From Marthasterias glacialis (taxonomy: Eukaryota; Echinodermata; Asteroidea; Forcipulatida; Asteriidae), in NCBI GenBank assembly GCA_911728455.2, contig OU452227.1:13842110-13906109 (forward strand): 64,000 nucleotides of DNA, given 5' to 3'. Of the stretch, positions 47,607-57,844 are shown in pieces. Both the position numbers and the translations under genes were made by a program. The notes under the pieces were generated by a model. That model ran no database searches. It saw nothing but the letters and a program-made list of their open reading frames with translations, and was not told the origin of the DNA. Numbering within the stretch: position 1 is the first letter of the stretch; each line of letters begins with the position of its first letter.

Positions 47607-47670
47607 GTTGCATTTCCCATCAAATTTTCAATAAGTCAAGATCCACTTGAAACAACCACTGTCCAAAAGA

Positions 47671-47827
47671 CCTGGGCTCGATTTCACAAAGCAAACAGAT
47701 TCATCTAAGGTCGAGTTGTCACTTGTCAGCATTACCATGGTGGTTTATATACTGATGTCACACTTTGCTTAGCAGTTCAGACTGATTCCCTAGCTCAATC
47801 TTAGCTCTTTGTGAAATCGAGCCCAGG
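47671..47827. mobile_element. 157-bp MITE with perfect 21-bp terminal inverted repeats
   Basis: The left end CCTGGGCTCGATTTCACAAA (47671 on) and the right end (to 47827) are exact complements over 21 bases. The centre has TCATCTAAGGTCGAG and TTTGCTTAGCAG and no coding capacity. No clear target-site duplication was found. Confidence 0.85.
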
Positions 47828-48278
47828 TTGTCACTTTGCTAAGCCAAAACCAAGGGTTATAGAATGAAATAAACCTTTTATCAGAACTTTCAACTATAAG
47901 AAAACAAAAAATTTATCTTGTAAGGTTTGCATTGACGCCATGTACATAAAATCTCTCATTGAGTTGTGGTGGTTCTGAACACCAACCACCACTGGTTCTT
48001 GTTAGTGCAACCACAACTCAAAGAGATTTATCGTGGACCATGGTGTTACCGCAAACCTTGATAAAGTGTACCTCCACCGCGCAAAATTTTCAAATCCTAC
48101 CCATGTACATGGTGTTACCGCAAACTTAAATAGAGTGTATCTCCATCATACAAAGTTTCAAATCCTCACTAAAGAATTGATGTTTTTGAACTTAAGAGGC
48201 ACAGAGATTTGAGACAATAGGATCCTTGGACACCACCAAAAACAAACAAACCCATGTTGTACTCTTCCTTTACGAAGA

Positions 48279-48544
48279 TTATCCGAAGACGGCACCACAA
48301 TGTTGACATCGTCGTTGTCTCATGGCCAGACAGCACAGAATGCCCAGGGGGAAGAACAGCACAGCACAGCATATACCAAGCAACGTGAAGTCATCTTCCA
48401 AGATGCCGATACGACACGCTGGACATCCCCCGACCAACACCACGTTGGTTGTCGAGACTGCGACGGGCTGGGCGGGGACATAGCCGCCTGGTGGTGGGCC
48501 GCCGGTTGCTTGCTGGTATCCTGGTGGTGCACCTGCCTGGTACC
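48279..48544 (-). CDS. BRI3-like membrane protein, last exon
   Basis: This exon finishes the glycine split at the splice site and adds 87 residues: a Gly/Pro/Gln-rich lead, then GGCPACRIGILEDDFTLLGI, a hydrophobic stretch (CCAVLFFPLGILCCLAM), and RQRRCQHCGAVFG before TAA. The CPxC and CxxC pairs around a membrane-embedded segment, and the wording of the motif, match brain protein I3 (BRI3), a small lysosome/endosome membrane protein of vertebrates; a metal-binding fold like the LITAF type is possible. The acceptor is TTTCTGTCAG at 48545-48554. Total predicted length is 153 residues, against 125 that I recall for human BRI3; the extra length lies in the Pro/Gln-rich N-terminal half. Confidence 0.88.
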
Positions 48545-49025
48545 CTGACAGAAATGAGTCAATGATACAGCTCATAAAATAAATTGCTCAGTGCATTTAA
48601 ATCATGGCCAAACTATTCACCATTCCCCAAATAAAACTCTTTCACACAAACTTGTTGAAATTATGGCTATCATATACGTTTAGAAATTAAATTAACCAGT
48701 TTGTATTAAATATACTTTGGATTTAGAAGCTTCCCCCCATCCCCACCAGGAAAACATGTACGTTTAGAAGTTGAATTAACCAGTGTGAATTGAATATACT
48801 TTGGATTTCAAAGCTTCCCCACCCCTCCCCCCAGCCCAAGGAAAATACCTGATAGGTAGGACATTGTTAAAGCCTTATTTTTTCACTTCCAATTGAACTT
48901 TAGTATTCATTTTATACCTACATATTTTTATCTCTCTATATTGTTGGTCTCATTTTATTCATAATTTCTTTTCCCAATGCTCCTAAACCTGAGAAAATTC
49001 CAGTTTGTTTTTCAAGCTTTCTCCC

Positions 49026-49060
49026 GAAGACGATCAGAGTGTACTGATTGAAACGTCTTC
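49026..49060. repeat. Short structured hairpin
   Basis: GAAGACG pairs with CGTCTTC, and inside it ATCAG pairs with CTGAT, leaving a one-sided TGAAA bulge. It lies in the intron of the BRI3-like gene. It may be part of a transposon end. Confidence 0.5.
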
Positions 49061-49125
49061 TCAGAACCGCCACAACTCATACGAGAAATACAAGAACATG
49101 GTTGTTGAGTATTGACAAGTCAGCA

Positions 49126-49144
49126 TAGCGCCCTCTGTTGACAC
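49126..49144 (+). promoter_or_regulatory. CTCF-like motif
   Basis: TAGCGCCCTCTGTTGACAC, in the BRI3-like intron, between the receptor array and the BRI3/TECPR1 pair. Confidence 0.3.
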
Positions 49145-49540
49145 ACTGTTTTGTTGTTGCTGAAGTTACATGGAGTAGTAAACTCATGTCAGATACTATG
49201 TCTGAATAAACCTGTTGTTATAGTTTTAAAGAAGGTCTCATTTCACCATTCATTGATATTGTGAATCTGCTACCAAACCATGCAACATGGTGTTGCCCCA
49301 AACCTTACTAGATAATTTGTTTTTGCTTGTTTTTTAACATTGTAAGTTTTCCCACAATTCCATCTTTAGTCACGATGGAGAAAGGTTTACCAAATAAACC
49401 ATTACGAATGAATGATTGAATAATTGAATGAATGGTGATCCAGATTATCAGCCTTGTAAGTTTTTGTAAGGCACCTTTACCACTCTACATAATTTAACAA
49501 AGTGTTTGATCAGCATGTAGTCACCAACTCGAGATACTAC

Positions 49541-49767
49541 CTTGGTACGGTGTCCCAGCTGGATAATTCACAGGTTGCGGCTGTCCATAAGGCTGACCAC
49601 TCTGAGGCTGTCCATAAGGCTGACCACTCTGAGGCTGTCCATAAGGCTGACCACTCTGAGGCTCGCCGTAAGCCTGACCACTTGGAGGGCTGTAAGCGGG
49701 AGGTTTGTCTTCGCTTGAGTTGATTGGGCGAGACATTAGGGGAAGAGGGGGAGGGGTGGACTGGATC
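49541..49767 (-). CDS. BRI3-like membrane protein, first coding exon
   Basis: The acceptor TTTTCCCAG precedes 49767. The first ATG in the exon (49736-49734) opens 65 codons and one base, ending at donor GTAGTA (49540 down). The peptide starts MSRPINSSEDKPPAYSPP, with a PPAY motif of the kind that binds WW domains (as in NEDD4-type ligases and vertebrate BRI3), then repeats SGQPYGQPQ three times after a first variant unit. I chose Met at 49736 over an upstream in-frame ATG (49799) because the upstream one lies before the acceptor. The 27-base repeats are nearly identical in DNA, so the repeat number may vary between individuals. Cytosolic N-terminus by analogy with the family. Confidence 0.85.
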
Positions 49768-50886
49768 CTGGGAAAATAATTATTGGTTGTTGCAGTCACT
49801 CACCTGCAAACACAACCAACAAAAGAAAATACAGTCACATTTTCGATAAAAAGAATGTTTCCCTGTGAGTGTGACTCAAAGTACATATAAACTAGTCCTA
49901 TCTGTTATGATCCACACTACAAACATACAATCTACATAAAGCAAGGTCACGAAGTCAAGTGGTTGGTGCTTGGGGAGGAGTTTTAGAGGAACACATGACA
50001 AGAAAAAAGAAAGTAGGCCTAAATCATTATTATTTGAAAGTGTAATTTTCATTCTATAGATCTAAACAAATATACCATCCAATAGGCCTAAACCAATTAT
50101 AATTCCATCATTCATGTTTATTGTCAACATAACGTCACATGATTACATGATGTTGAGGTGATACGGATGTTTTGTTTTTATGTTGACAATTAAGTTGGGA
50201 CCGTAAAGTGGGCAGACCACATCACTTATTGTCAAAGAACATTATCCACACTTAATGATTGGTCATCATCGTCACAAGAGAACAGTGGGGAAAAAAACAT
50301 CGGGTTGTGGACTCCAAGATTAGAACTATTTGTTAGTTGTTTTACTCATTTCTCAAATACAAAAAAATTTCACGCAAAAATGTTTCCTGTTTACCGCGTG
50401 CAAATTTGAATGTACAGAAAAAATTGTTAAAACACTAATACTAACTACTACTAGCTACTAATTCTTACACTTGTTAAGTACAATCAAGACAATATATTTA
50501 AAATACCATCATTACAAAACAGTCAAATTAGTAAAAAAAAAAGTTTAAAAACCTGTGGGGAAAAACAAAACAAAGAAAACAAGCAAACAAACACAATTGC
50601 AAATTCAATACCAACACCAATATTACGGCAATACTTCTTATTAGTAATACAGTATTACCACAATTGATAGCAAAAATATAAATAATAATGATGTGTATTT
50701 ATTATGTCATTATGCACTTTTTCAAGCCAAATAGGCCCAAGTCATAAATTGTAAGTAGGGCCATCAAACACATTATACAGAACTGGACAAATAGAAAATA
50801 CACGCAAATAAATGATGATCATCATAAAAAAACTTAAAAAAATACCTAACAATAACACAAGCAATAAACAACAACATAACACCAAT

Positions 50887-50977
50887 AGACCTTATGCATA
50901 TGAGGTCAAAAAAGCTACAACGCACGCTTGATGCTGCATTTGACCTTAAGATGGCGGCGGATGCAAAAGGTCTAACG
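50887..50977 (+). mobile_element. Small MITE, copy 1
   Basis: TAGACCTTATGCAT at the left and ATGCAAAAGGTCTA at the right form imperfect inverted ends. The inside reads GAGGTCAAAAAAGCTACAAC and GATGCTGCATTTGACCT. An inverted related copy lies at 54025-54112. Confidence 0.7.
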
Positions 50978-52004
50978 TTTAACATGGAGAAAGAAAGGGC
51001 ACCGGTGTACAAGTACAGGTGAACACTAGCCCCGGTAAAACGTCAGTCTCCGTTGCAGTAGACTAACGTCCTTACCAGGGCTACTAGATGAACACAAAGT
51101 ATGTTATGTACAAAGTCAACATTGTAACAATATGGAAATAAAATGGCAAAACAAAAGTGTCATGACTGTGTTGTGTACCTTCATGATTGATAAATTATAT
51201 TTCACTGAACCATTTACAGTAAATCACTTGCAAGTAAACTATGAAAATATGTAGGCTTATTCAATAAATTTGAACAGTTAACTTAAATGGCAGTCGTGTC
51301 ATTTCTCATGGATGGGTTGACTTTAGTTTTAGGGCCTACTGTAGGGGCCTACTGTGTTTTTAATTTTATAGTTATACAGCTTCCATTTCACAACAAAACT
51401 TGCTTTACCTGCATTACACTTGCCAGTGTGGTACTGGTAGGCTGTCAGACGTCCACGATCCAACTACGATGTCCTATTTAGCTTCAACTAAAATTGATAA
51501 CAATGATTGATCATTTGACGGACATTTTCATAGATTAATGCATGAAAATGGATGGTTTTAATTTATTTAGTCACTGTTTACTTCGTCGGTCGTACGACTG
51601 TCTCTTCTGATCCTATGAATGTGTGCGTGTATGTGTGCGCGCAATGCATGCTGTGCTTGATGAGTCAGTGTCATACGACAACGCTGGTATTGTTCTGCCC
51701 CAACTGTAGAATCGGCCCAACTATTGTTAGACATGACCCGACTTCGTATGGTGTACAGTTTGGGTCGGCCCAACATGTACGCTGCATTATAGGTAAGACC
51801 AAAGACCCTGTGTTTTGTACCGGGGTAAGCTTGGGTTTGTTTCCAGACACCTACAGACAATGTCCGTAGTGCCCGGAAGCACTGTGGTGTACCCAGCATC
51901 TTTTTGGCAGGAAAGGGCAATATATTTATATTAGAGGGGGCAGTTATGATCATGGCAAATTTCACGAGGTCCTGAGTAGGGCTACAGGGGGAAAAGTGTT
52001 CCAC

Positions 52005-52090
52005 AGGCTGGGGGCGGGGGGGGGGGGGGGAGGGGAGGCTTCCATCCTCAATGCCCCAGCCCCGCCCCTGGCTACGCCACTGCCCGGAAG
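52005..52090 (-). repeat. Dispersed G-run repeat, minus copy
   Basis: On the minus strand it starts GGGCAGTGGCGTAGCCAGGG. The plus strand carries a 15-base G run at 52016-52030. Same family as 20003 and 55325. Confidence 0.6.
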
Positions 52091-52580
52091 CAAAACCAGA
52101 CTACCTCGGATAGGCCTATAATTTCTCATACAAAATACAAAGTTTTGTACTAGTCTGCTCCGTCGGCATCAGTTGCCGAGTGAAATAAAGTATCATCGGA
52201 AATCTACAAATCCCCTAAAAAACATTTTCTACAAACCTTGAAACACAGTTCATTTGCAAACAGTACGCGTCGTACGCAAACACTACGCGTGTGTTTGCGC
52301 GTCAACCGTACACTGACCGCCACAGCACTACCTAAATGGACGAAATACGCGCAACCATAGGGCGCCAACGCGTACGCACACAGGGGGCGTGTTTGAGAAA
52401 ACGAACAAAACAGAAACATTTTAACGTTGATATCTGAACTACGTTGATATCTGAACTACCTCACGAACAAGACAGATTTATGAGGAATAGGCCTATCTGA
52501 CGTCTAAAACCCACCGCCGGAAAAAAACAGCAAAAATGCATTTTCAAAATGAGTGATAAACTTCAAAAGTGTCATCTCAC

Positions 52581-52700
52581 CCGCTGTTTTGCTGCTGCGT
52601 ACGCAGATTCGCTGGCGTGAACACGGCGAAACATATCTAGGACACTGTACAGCGAAGAGAAAGCGCCAAATCAGTTTAGTAGAAATACCTGACTTCATTA
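52581..52700 (-). other. Candidate non-coding first exon of the BRI3-like gene
   Basis: A strong donor, AACAGCGG followed by GTGAGA, lies on the minus strand at 52581/52580 within a CG-richer stretch. It could splice to the acceptor at 49767. The 5' end is unknown; no transcript evidence. Confidence 0.3.
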
Positions 52701-53475
52701 TCGCCCGCTATGAAGGGGACACACGACAAGAACCAAGCATGCAAGACGCACCAAACAACAGTATATTATTCGACAACGGCTAGATATTTTTTTGTTTCCA
52801 CTGAACTATCAAAGACTTAGAACAACCTTACATCTGTAGACTATAATAGACGACATCATCCCATCACCTTCATCAGAAAGAACTTAGTATTAGTGTGATG
52901 CCCCTATTTTGATGAAAAAATGTGATAGGCCAACCACCTCCCATCGGCCTAGGCCTAGCCTACATGCTATTCGCCGGGCAAACCAAATAAAGACATTAAA
53001 GTTCATGGTGATGTATAATTCCATCCCGACTATCTCAGATATCTCATTTATAGCCTTGATTTTTTGCTGTATGCCTACTTGTGTGCGCTATCCCCATTTC
53101 CAGCCAGTCCGTGCACTGAGACTATGAGCAGATGTATGGTTTGGGGGATGGGCCATCCCAACAGTAACACCATAGTTGGGCTTGTTCCCAGGTATAGTTG
53201 GGCTGATTCTATGATTGGAACCGAACAACTACCTGGATAATCACGCCGTACTATTTGTGCGCGCCGCAATACGCGTACCGTGTACACAAAACGCAAAATG
53301 ATGTTATTACATTCATATTCAATCAAAGATTTTTATCATCGTGAAATTTTTTTTTTCTTCAAGAAATGGCACTTTGAAACAGAAGTTCGATTTGCCAACA
53401 TTTCTGCATGTTTTCTGGGTTTGCTTTGGGGCCAAGTTTGTGTGGCAATGATGGCGAAAACCAGCTAATTCAACG

Positions 53476-53483
53476 CACGTGAC
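53476..53483 (+). promoter_or_regulatory. CLEAR-like E-box CACGTGAC
   Basis: GCACGTGACC, about 100 bases before the candidate TECPR1 first-exon donor. The TFEB/MITF CLEAR element is GTCACGTGAC, so this lacks only the left T. Both flanking genes are linked to lysosomes in vertebrates. Confidence 0.4.
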
Positions 53484-53559
53484 CAACTGACCTTCAAGCC
53501 AGCTGCTCGTTTGACCTCGTGGATCGGTCAAAGTTCACCGGATGCGCAAACTTTATCAG

Positions 53560-53612
53560 ATCGATCGTTGCGATCGTTGCATGGATGGTGGCTGCGACAG
53601 AAACATGCACAG
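53560..53612 (+). other. Candidate non-coding first exon of TECPR1
   Basis: It ends at ATGCACAG followed by GTAGTA (donor at 53613). It would join the acceptor at 54933-54934. The 5' limit is not known. Confidence 0.3.
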
Positions 53613-54024
53613 GTAGTATTCTGTTTTTAATGTTTTTAAACTCATTTTGATTTCAATGTTGACATTTTCTCATGGATCATTTCCCCCTCGCACGTATTAC
53701 AGTATTCCCGTTAGAAAAACAATCATTTGTCATTTGTAATTGTCATTTTACTTGGTCCAGAAAAATAACATCATATTTCATGTTTAATCACAATACAATC
53801 GCCATTCCCCATCCCTATCCCTACTCAGGATCTACTCTGAGTTTGTTACGTTATAATAAACCTCATCATAGTTTTAGGCGTTTTTAGGGTCATGCGCTCC
53901 GTACACAGTCTGGCACTGGCAGTACACAGCCACAACAGGGCAGGTGGCTTGGTAGTTCTTGGTGTAATGTAAATATGTACAAAATATATTATTACTAATT
54001 AAACAATTCTTTTTAGAATAATGT

Positions 54025-54112
54025 TAGACCTTATGCATCGGCTGCCATCTTTGAGGTGAAACATGTCAAATGCAGCATCAAACATGCGTTGTAGCTTTTT
54101 TGACCTCAGCCC
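54025..54112 (-). mobile_element. Small MITE, copy 2 (inverted)
   Basis: The minus strand reads GAGGTCAAAAAAGCTACAAC, GATGCTGCATTTGACA and ATGCATAAGGTCTAAC, matching the 50887 copy. It lies in the putative first intron of TECPR1. Confidence 0.65.
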
Positions 54113-54934
54113 TTTCCTGTACTAAATGCTCATATAGACCATGTGACCCTTGTTTACAAAAGAGTGACCTTGTATTTTTTGTACATTCCAGGGCAATTAC
54201 TGGCAGGCAAGATACTGCATGGGACATATGAGAAATTTGACATTTTGTATCATAATTTCCACATAAATTCAATGGCTATTAAAATGAGAGCTGAACTAGT
54301 TGTGAGATGTGCCCCTTTCCTTCATATCCAAAGTTGATGACAATCGGACAGTGCAATCTCCATAAAATGAAAGATTTAAAGTATACAAATACATGTGTAC
54401 ACAAATACACATATCGGGCATGGTATACGTGTACAAATCCTGCCTGCAGGAAGTCCAGGTTCTGTGGCTCTTTTGTAAACATGTGATGTCACAGGTAACA
54501 TGGTCTATAGTGATGTCATACGCATGAGGTATGTTAACTGTTTTGGACCAGCAATAGGCCTAATTCAACATGGGATAAAAACATGTTTCTCAAATACATT
54601 CATTAAAACATGAGGCCACTAATCATTATTGCTCAACAATGACTGAACAATTAGGTAAGTATGAATGATGTTGTCTGTTCAGCTACTCTTTGATGCATTT
54701 TTTGGTGCTCGATATGTGGCAGGGTGTACTTTCCTTCCTATTGTGTCTTCTTTGTGTTCTTGGAATCTCAGGAATTCTTTTGAGGATTTTAGGGGGTTGG
54801 TTCTGTACAAGAGGGGAAGAGTGTGTTAGAGAATGGGAACATTTGGGGGGGGGTCTCCCTCTGCCACATATCGGGCATGGTATACTTTGATGTAAAAGGC
54901 ATTTCCATTGTTGTTAATTTATTAATTTGCACAG

Positions 54935-55232
54935 GAATTATGATTCAATTGTACGGGCTATCAACCACTGGTCAAGCAAGTAACTGTTAACGATGGCATC
55001 ACAAAAGTACCTTTGGGCTGTGGATAACTGCGGCCACACCCACACCCTGTCCACCAACTTCCAGCTCTGGCAACAGCGAAGTCACGCCTCAGACGGCCAT
55101 CTTGTTGAGTTTAAGAAGGTGACATCGAGCAGACGGTGTGCGTGGGCATTAGGATGCGACCAAGAGCTGTATGCTTATGTCTTCCCTAGTGATGTGCCTA
55201 TCAGATGTCTGGAGTATACCTATGAGAATCAG
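54935..55232 (+). CDS. TECPR1 exon with start codon (residues 1-80)
   Basis: The acceptor TTAATTTGCACAG ends at 54934. The ATG at 54993 sits in AACGATGG, a good context; a short upstream frame (ATG at 54940) stops at 54989, just before it. The peptide starts MASQKYLWAVDNCGHTHTLS and contains one tectonin-type beta-propeller blade (LWAVD, WALGCDQELYAYV), ending in the YENQ that opens the dysferlin-type domain. The donor is CAG/GTATAC, phase 0. TECPR1 links damaged or autophagic membranes to the ATG5-ATG12 machinery at lysosomes in vertebrates. The match to human TECPR1 runs over the whole exon with no gaps larger than a few residues. Confidence 0.92.
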
Positions 55233-55324
55233 GTATACCAGTCATAATCATTCAATATGCTGATGCATGTAGAGTCTCAACATTAAAACCTCAAGATCAA
55301 TCCTTGACCAATCAAGAAGCACAG

Positions 55325-55402
55325 TCAGTGGTGTAACTGAGGGGGTCACGTGCCCCCCCCAACTGATGTCCATAACCCCCCCCCCCCCCCCCCCCCCCCC
55401 CC
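55325..55402 (+). repeat. Dispersed repeat with 27-base C run
   Basis: CAGTGGTGTAACTGAGGGGG, CACGTGCCCCCCCC and then 27 consecutive C (55376-55402). The complementary strand could form G-quadruplex or related structures. Confidence 0.8.
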
Positions 55403-56399
55403 GATTTGAAATCTGGACCTTTGAGATTAATAATTACCAGAAAAAAATAGTTGCATTCTATAAGCTTTGAAATGTAGTAATTCCAATGTTTTTAAATTTG
55501 TATTATTTACACAAAGACAATGTATTTTTTTGTTTTTTTACCTCCACGTCAGATTATTTTATTAAACATAGTAAACGGCATAACATAAGAGTGGTGAAAC
55601 GGGCTTGTTTACTACTCACGTCAGGAGTATCAAAGCATTAAACCTCAAAATTAATGGTCGAGTAGGGCTATCTGTAATTAAAAATAATATCATAACTATA
55701 CAAGAATATGGCCTTAAAACTTGTACTTTTTTCACTGCACTTGCCAGTAAATCAAGAAAAAATTAAGCAAAATTGCATTTATCTGCGTTTGGACCAACAA
55801 TTCTTTTGAAACTCAAAGTGCTTTTGACCAAGTGCCCTATATTGCATGAAAAACACAACATAAATTTTTTCTCCATGAAAAACTATTAAAAGAACTTATA
55901 ATTTGCCAAGCTTTGCTCACCTCCGTGTGCCACCAGATTGGATACATCTGTGGCATAGCATGGGAGAACTCTGGCTGCCTGTATCTAACTTCACTCACCT
56001 CACACACCTGACTTCAAACTGGTACTCTGATCAGATCAAATTCACTGTCTTCACTTTACATGTATATCTACAACACCACTCTGTTCACTCAAGCACACCA
56101 ATGACATTCCCAAGACATTCCTGGGGGCTAGGCCCACAGGACAAAGAAACAGGCCCTAGTTGTGCCTTTGTACTTATATAACAAGTACTGCTGCTGCACA
56201 GTAGCAGTTGCTCACCTGCCAGAAAATGTTTACAATACAGTAGCAAATGCACAGTAGCAAATTAAAGCCCTACACTTTGTGGACAAAGAAATACAAACTA
56301 ACCACAAAATCACCTTCCAGCTGGGATATAGGTGTCTAGCTGTGACAGACTGATTGCTTGGGACTCTTGTTAGTAACTGTGTTATAATTACCAAAAGCC

Positions 56400-56540
56400 A
56401 ACTGTTGGTGTGACCCTGTCGGTCACAGCATGTATTTGCACGTACTTTGCCATCAGCTGAGATGACGTAGTACCCACAACAGGTCACGTGATGACATTTT
56501 ATTATAAACATTGGTCGCGCAATTGGTCTGTTGATATTGA
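56400..56540 (-). repeat. Dispersed repeat carrying an E-box, copy 3
   Basis: The minus strand reads CCAATTGCGCGACCAATGTT, ATCACGTGACCTG and ACGTCATCTCAGCTGATGGC. Same family as 18775 and 23345. Confidence 0.7.
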
Positions 56541-56766
56541 AGCATTGTGCAAAGTGAACACTTCTCAAACATTGATGACGGAGCCTAAGCTGCAATGGGG
56601 TCCCAAGCTGAGATCTGGAAAAGGCCTCTTGCCTTGTCCCATTGAAACGACATTGGCTACGGCTATGGAACTTTTTTACAAAGAAATTTGTCTGGTGTGA
56701 AAGGGGCTTAAAAGAGCACTCATTATTCTAGTAAGTAAAGTTCCAGGAAATGTTTTTTATTCACAG

Positions 56767-56955
56767 AGGTGGAATCCAGTTCATGGTTTTTCAGAGAAGG
56801 GACTGTTTCCGACAGATCGCGGAGGCTGGACAGATGAGAAGGGTACTCGCCCCCTGCCCAAACCCCATGTTATCAAGCTCCCTTCAAGCCACTGGGCGTG
56901 GGAATCAGACTGGCATGTTGATGAGAGCATCAGGGGTAAACCAACTGGAAAAGGG
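56767..56955 (+). CDS. TECPR1 exon (residues 81-143), dysferlin N part
   Basis: Acceptor TTTTTTATTCACAG, donor GGG/GTAAGA, 63 codons, phase 0 at both ends. The peptide opens RWNPVHGFSEKGLFPTDRGG and includes HWAWESDWHVDE. With the preceding YENQ, this is the N-terminal half of a dysferlin (DysF) domain, which in vertebrate TECPR1 binds sphingomyelin exposed on damaged lysosomes. Confidence 0.92.
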
Positions 56956-57387
56956 GTAAGAACAAGGAATGTGACTATGCAACAGGTCCATGGTTGTGTG
57001 CCATTTCTTATTTACTGCCTGACCCTCCAAGTTAGTCTGGAAAAATGCACCTTTCTCCTGAAGACTGTTTAAAACGTTTAGACCATAACAAAGGCTCTTT
57101 TTAGAGCCAACATTTCTCCCATGAAAGATTTACAGACACTTGGTTGTACCCGCAACTTTACTAGTATTAGTTACTTCCTAAGTCTTTTAACAAAATTCAG
57201 TGATGTGTTTTCTGGTAATAGACTGATCCATTAAGCCCCACCCACAGTGTTTGTGCACCATATGCACTAATGTGTTTGTCAGACTTGAGGTTGCGCAATC
57301 ATGTCTGTGATTGGTCAATACATTAAGGGGGCGGGGCTTAATGGGGGAAATGAGGAAGTTAGATTTTTCTGAAATTTCGTCTTTCAG

Positions 57388-57516
57388 GGATGGCAGTATG
57401 CAGTCAATTTTAACTCCAGAGAGAATTTCACTCCAGAGAAGCATTGGAACTCATGTGTCCGACGGAGGAAGTGGATCCGCTATAGACGGTTTAAGGCTAC
57501 TGGGGTGTGGGCTGTG
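57388..57516 (+). CDS. TECPR1 exon (residues 144-186), dysferlin C part
   Basis: Acceptor TTTCGTCTTTCAG, donor GTG/GTAAGT, 43 codons, phase 0. The peptide begins GWQYAVNF and contains KHWNSCVRRRKWIRYRRF, the conserved C-terminal half of the DysF domain with paired Trp and basic residues. Trp163 lines up with human Trp154, which I recall as needed for sphingomyelin binding. The exon ends GVWAV, in the first strand after the domain. Confidence 0.92.
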
Positions 57517-57664
57517 GTAAGTGGGGATAACTGGGTAGAGAAAGTTACCTTTGCTGAATGGCAACACGTTTGATGGGTGTAACCGGGTGTCATGGGGTAT
57601 GGCCTGCGCTTGTGGAAGAGATGGTATAACTAAGGATTTTAGTCGAGTCTACTCATTCTAATTG

Positions 57665-57844
57665 TTAAAGGGGCTGTATCGGCATAATTATAACAAGCCT
57701 TTGGCTGTGCATGGAAAGATGAACTCTCACCCAGATACTGCACATGCACACGCTTTTGGTCAAATCACAAAGGGTGCCATCTTTGTCAAACTGTAATGAG
57801 TAGTTCCATTAACTGCTACAATCGTGCTGACACAGCCCCTTTAA
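57665..57844. mobile_element. 180-bp MITE with TTAA ends
   Basis: TTAA then AGGGGCTGTATCGGCA at the left; TGCTGACACAGCCCCT then TTAA at the right (57841-57844). A TTAA target duplication is the mark of piggyBac-type elements. It lies in a TECPR1 intron. A half copy is at about 2210-2255. Confidence 0.8.

Larger units (their letters stand above)
49800..52500. other. First intron region of the BRI3-like gene
   Basis: Mostly AT-rich. It contains a small MITE (50887-50977), a G-run repeat (52005-52090, minus orientation) and GTTGGGCC-type fragments near 51715 and 51770. No further exon recognised. Confidence 0.45.
52581..53612. promoter_or_regulatory. Putative shared promoter of BRI3-like gene and TECPR1
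   Basis: About 1 kb between two candidate non-coding first exons facing away from each other, with raised CG content at both ends (52590-52660, 53245-53290, 53470-53590). No TATA box is evident at suitable places. The layout suggests a divergent promoter pair. Confidence 0.35.
55233..56766. other. TECPR1 intron with repeats
   Basis: It contains a dispersed G-run repeat with a 27-base C run (55376-55402) and an inverted copy of the E-box repeat (56400-56540). No extra exon is seen, since the protein reads on without a gap from YENQ to RWNP. Confidence 0.6.

Noticed and set aside
49026-49060. Hammerhead ribozyme candidate (CTGATTGAAACGTC)
   Set aside because: The CTGA and GAAAC words are present, but the conserved core between them is incomplete; only a simple hairpin is supported.
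49737-49799. Upstream ATG (49799) as the BRI3-like start
   Set aside because: It lies before a strong splice acceptor (TTTTCCCAG), so it is intronic; the ATG at 49736 begins the protein with a family-like N-terminus.
51567-52004. 145-codon open frame on the minus strand
   Set aside because: No domain or conserved motif and low-quality composition; it sits in the BRI3-like intron. Probably chance.
56230-56595. 121-codon minus-strand frame in a TECPR1 intron
   Set aside because: It coincides with the dispersed E-box repeat and is not conserved in frame in the other copies.
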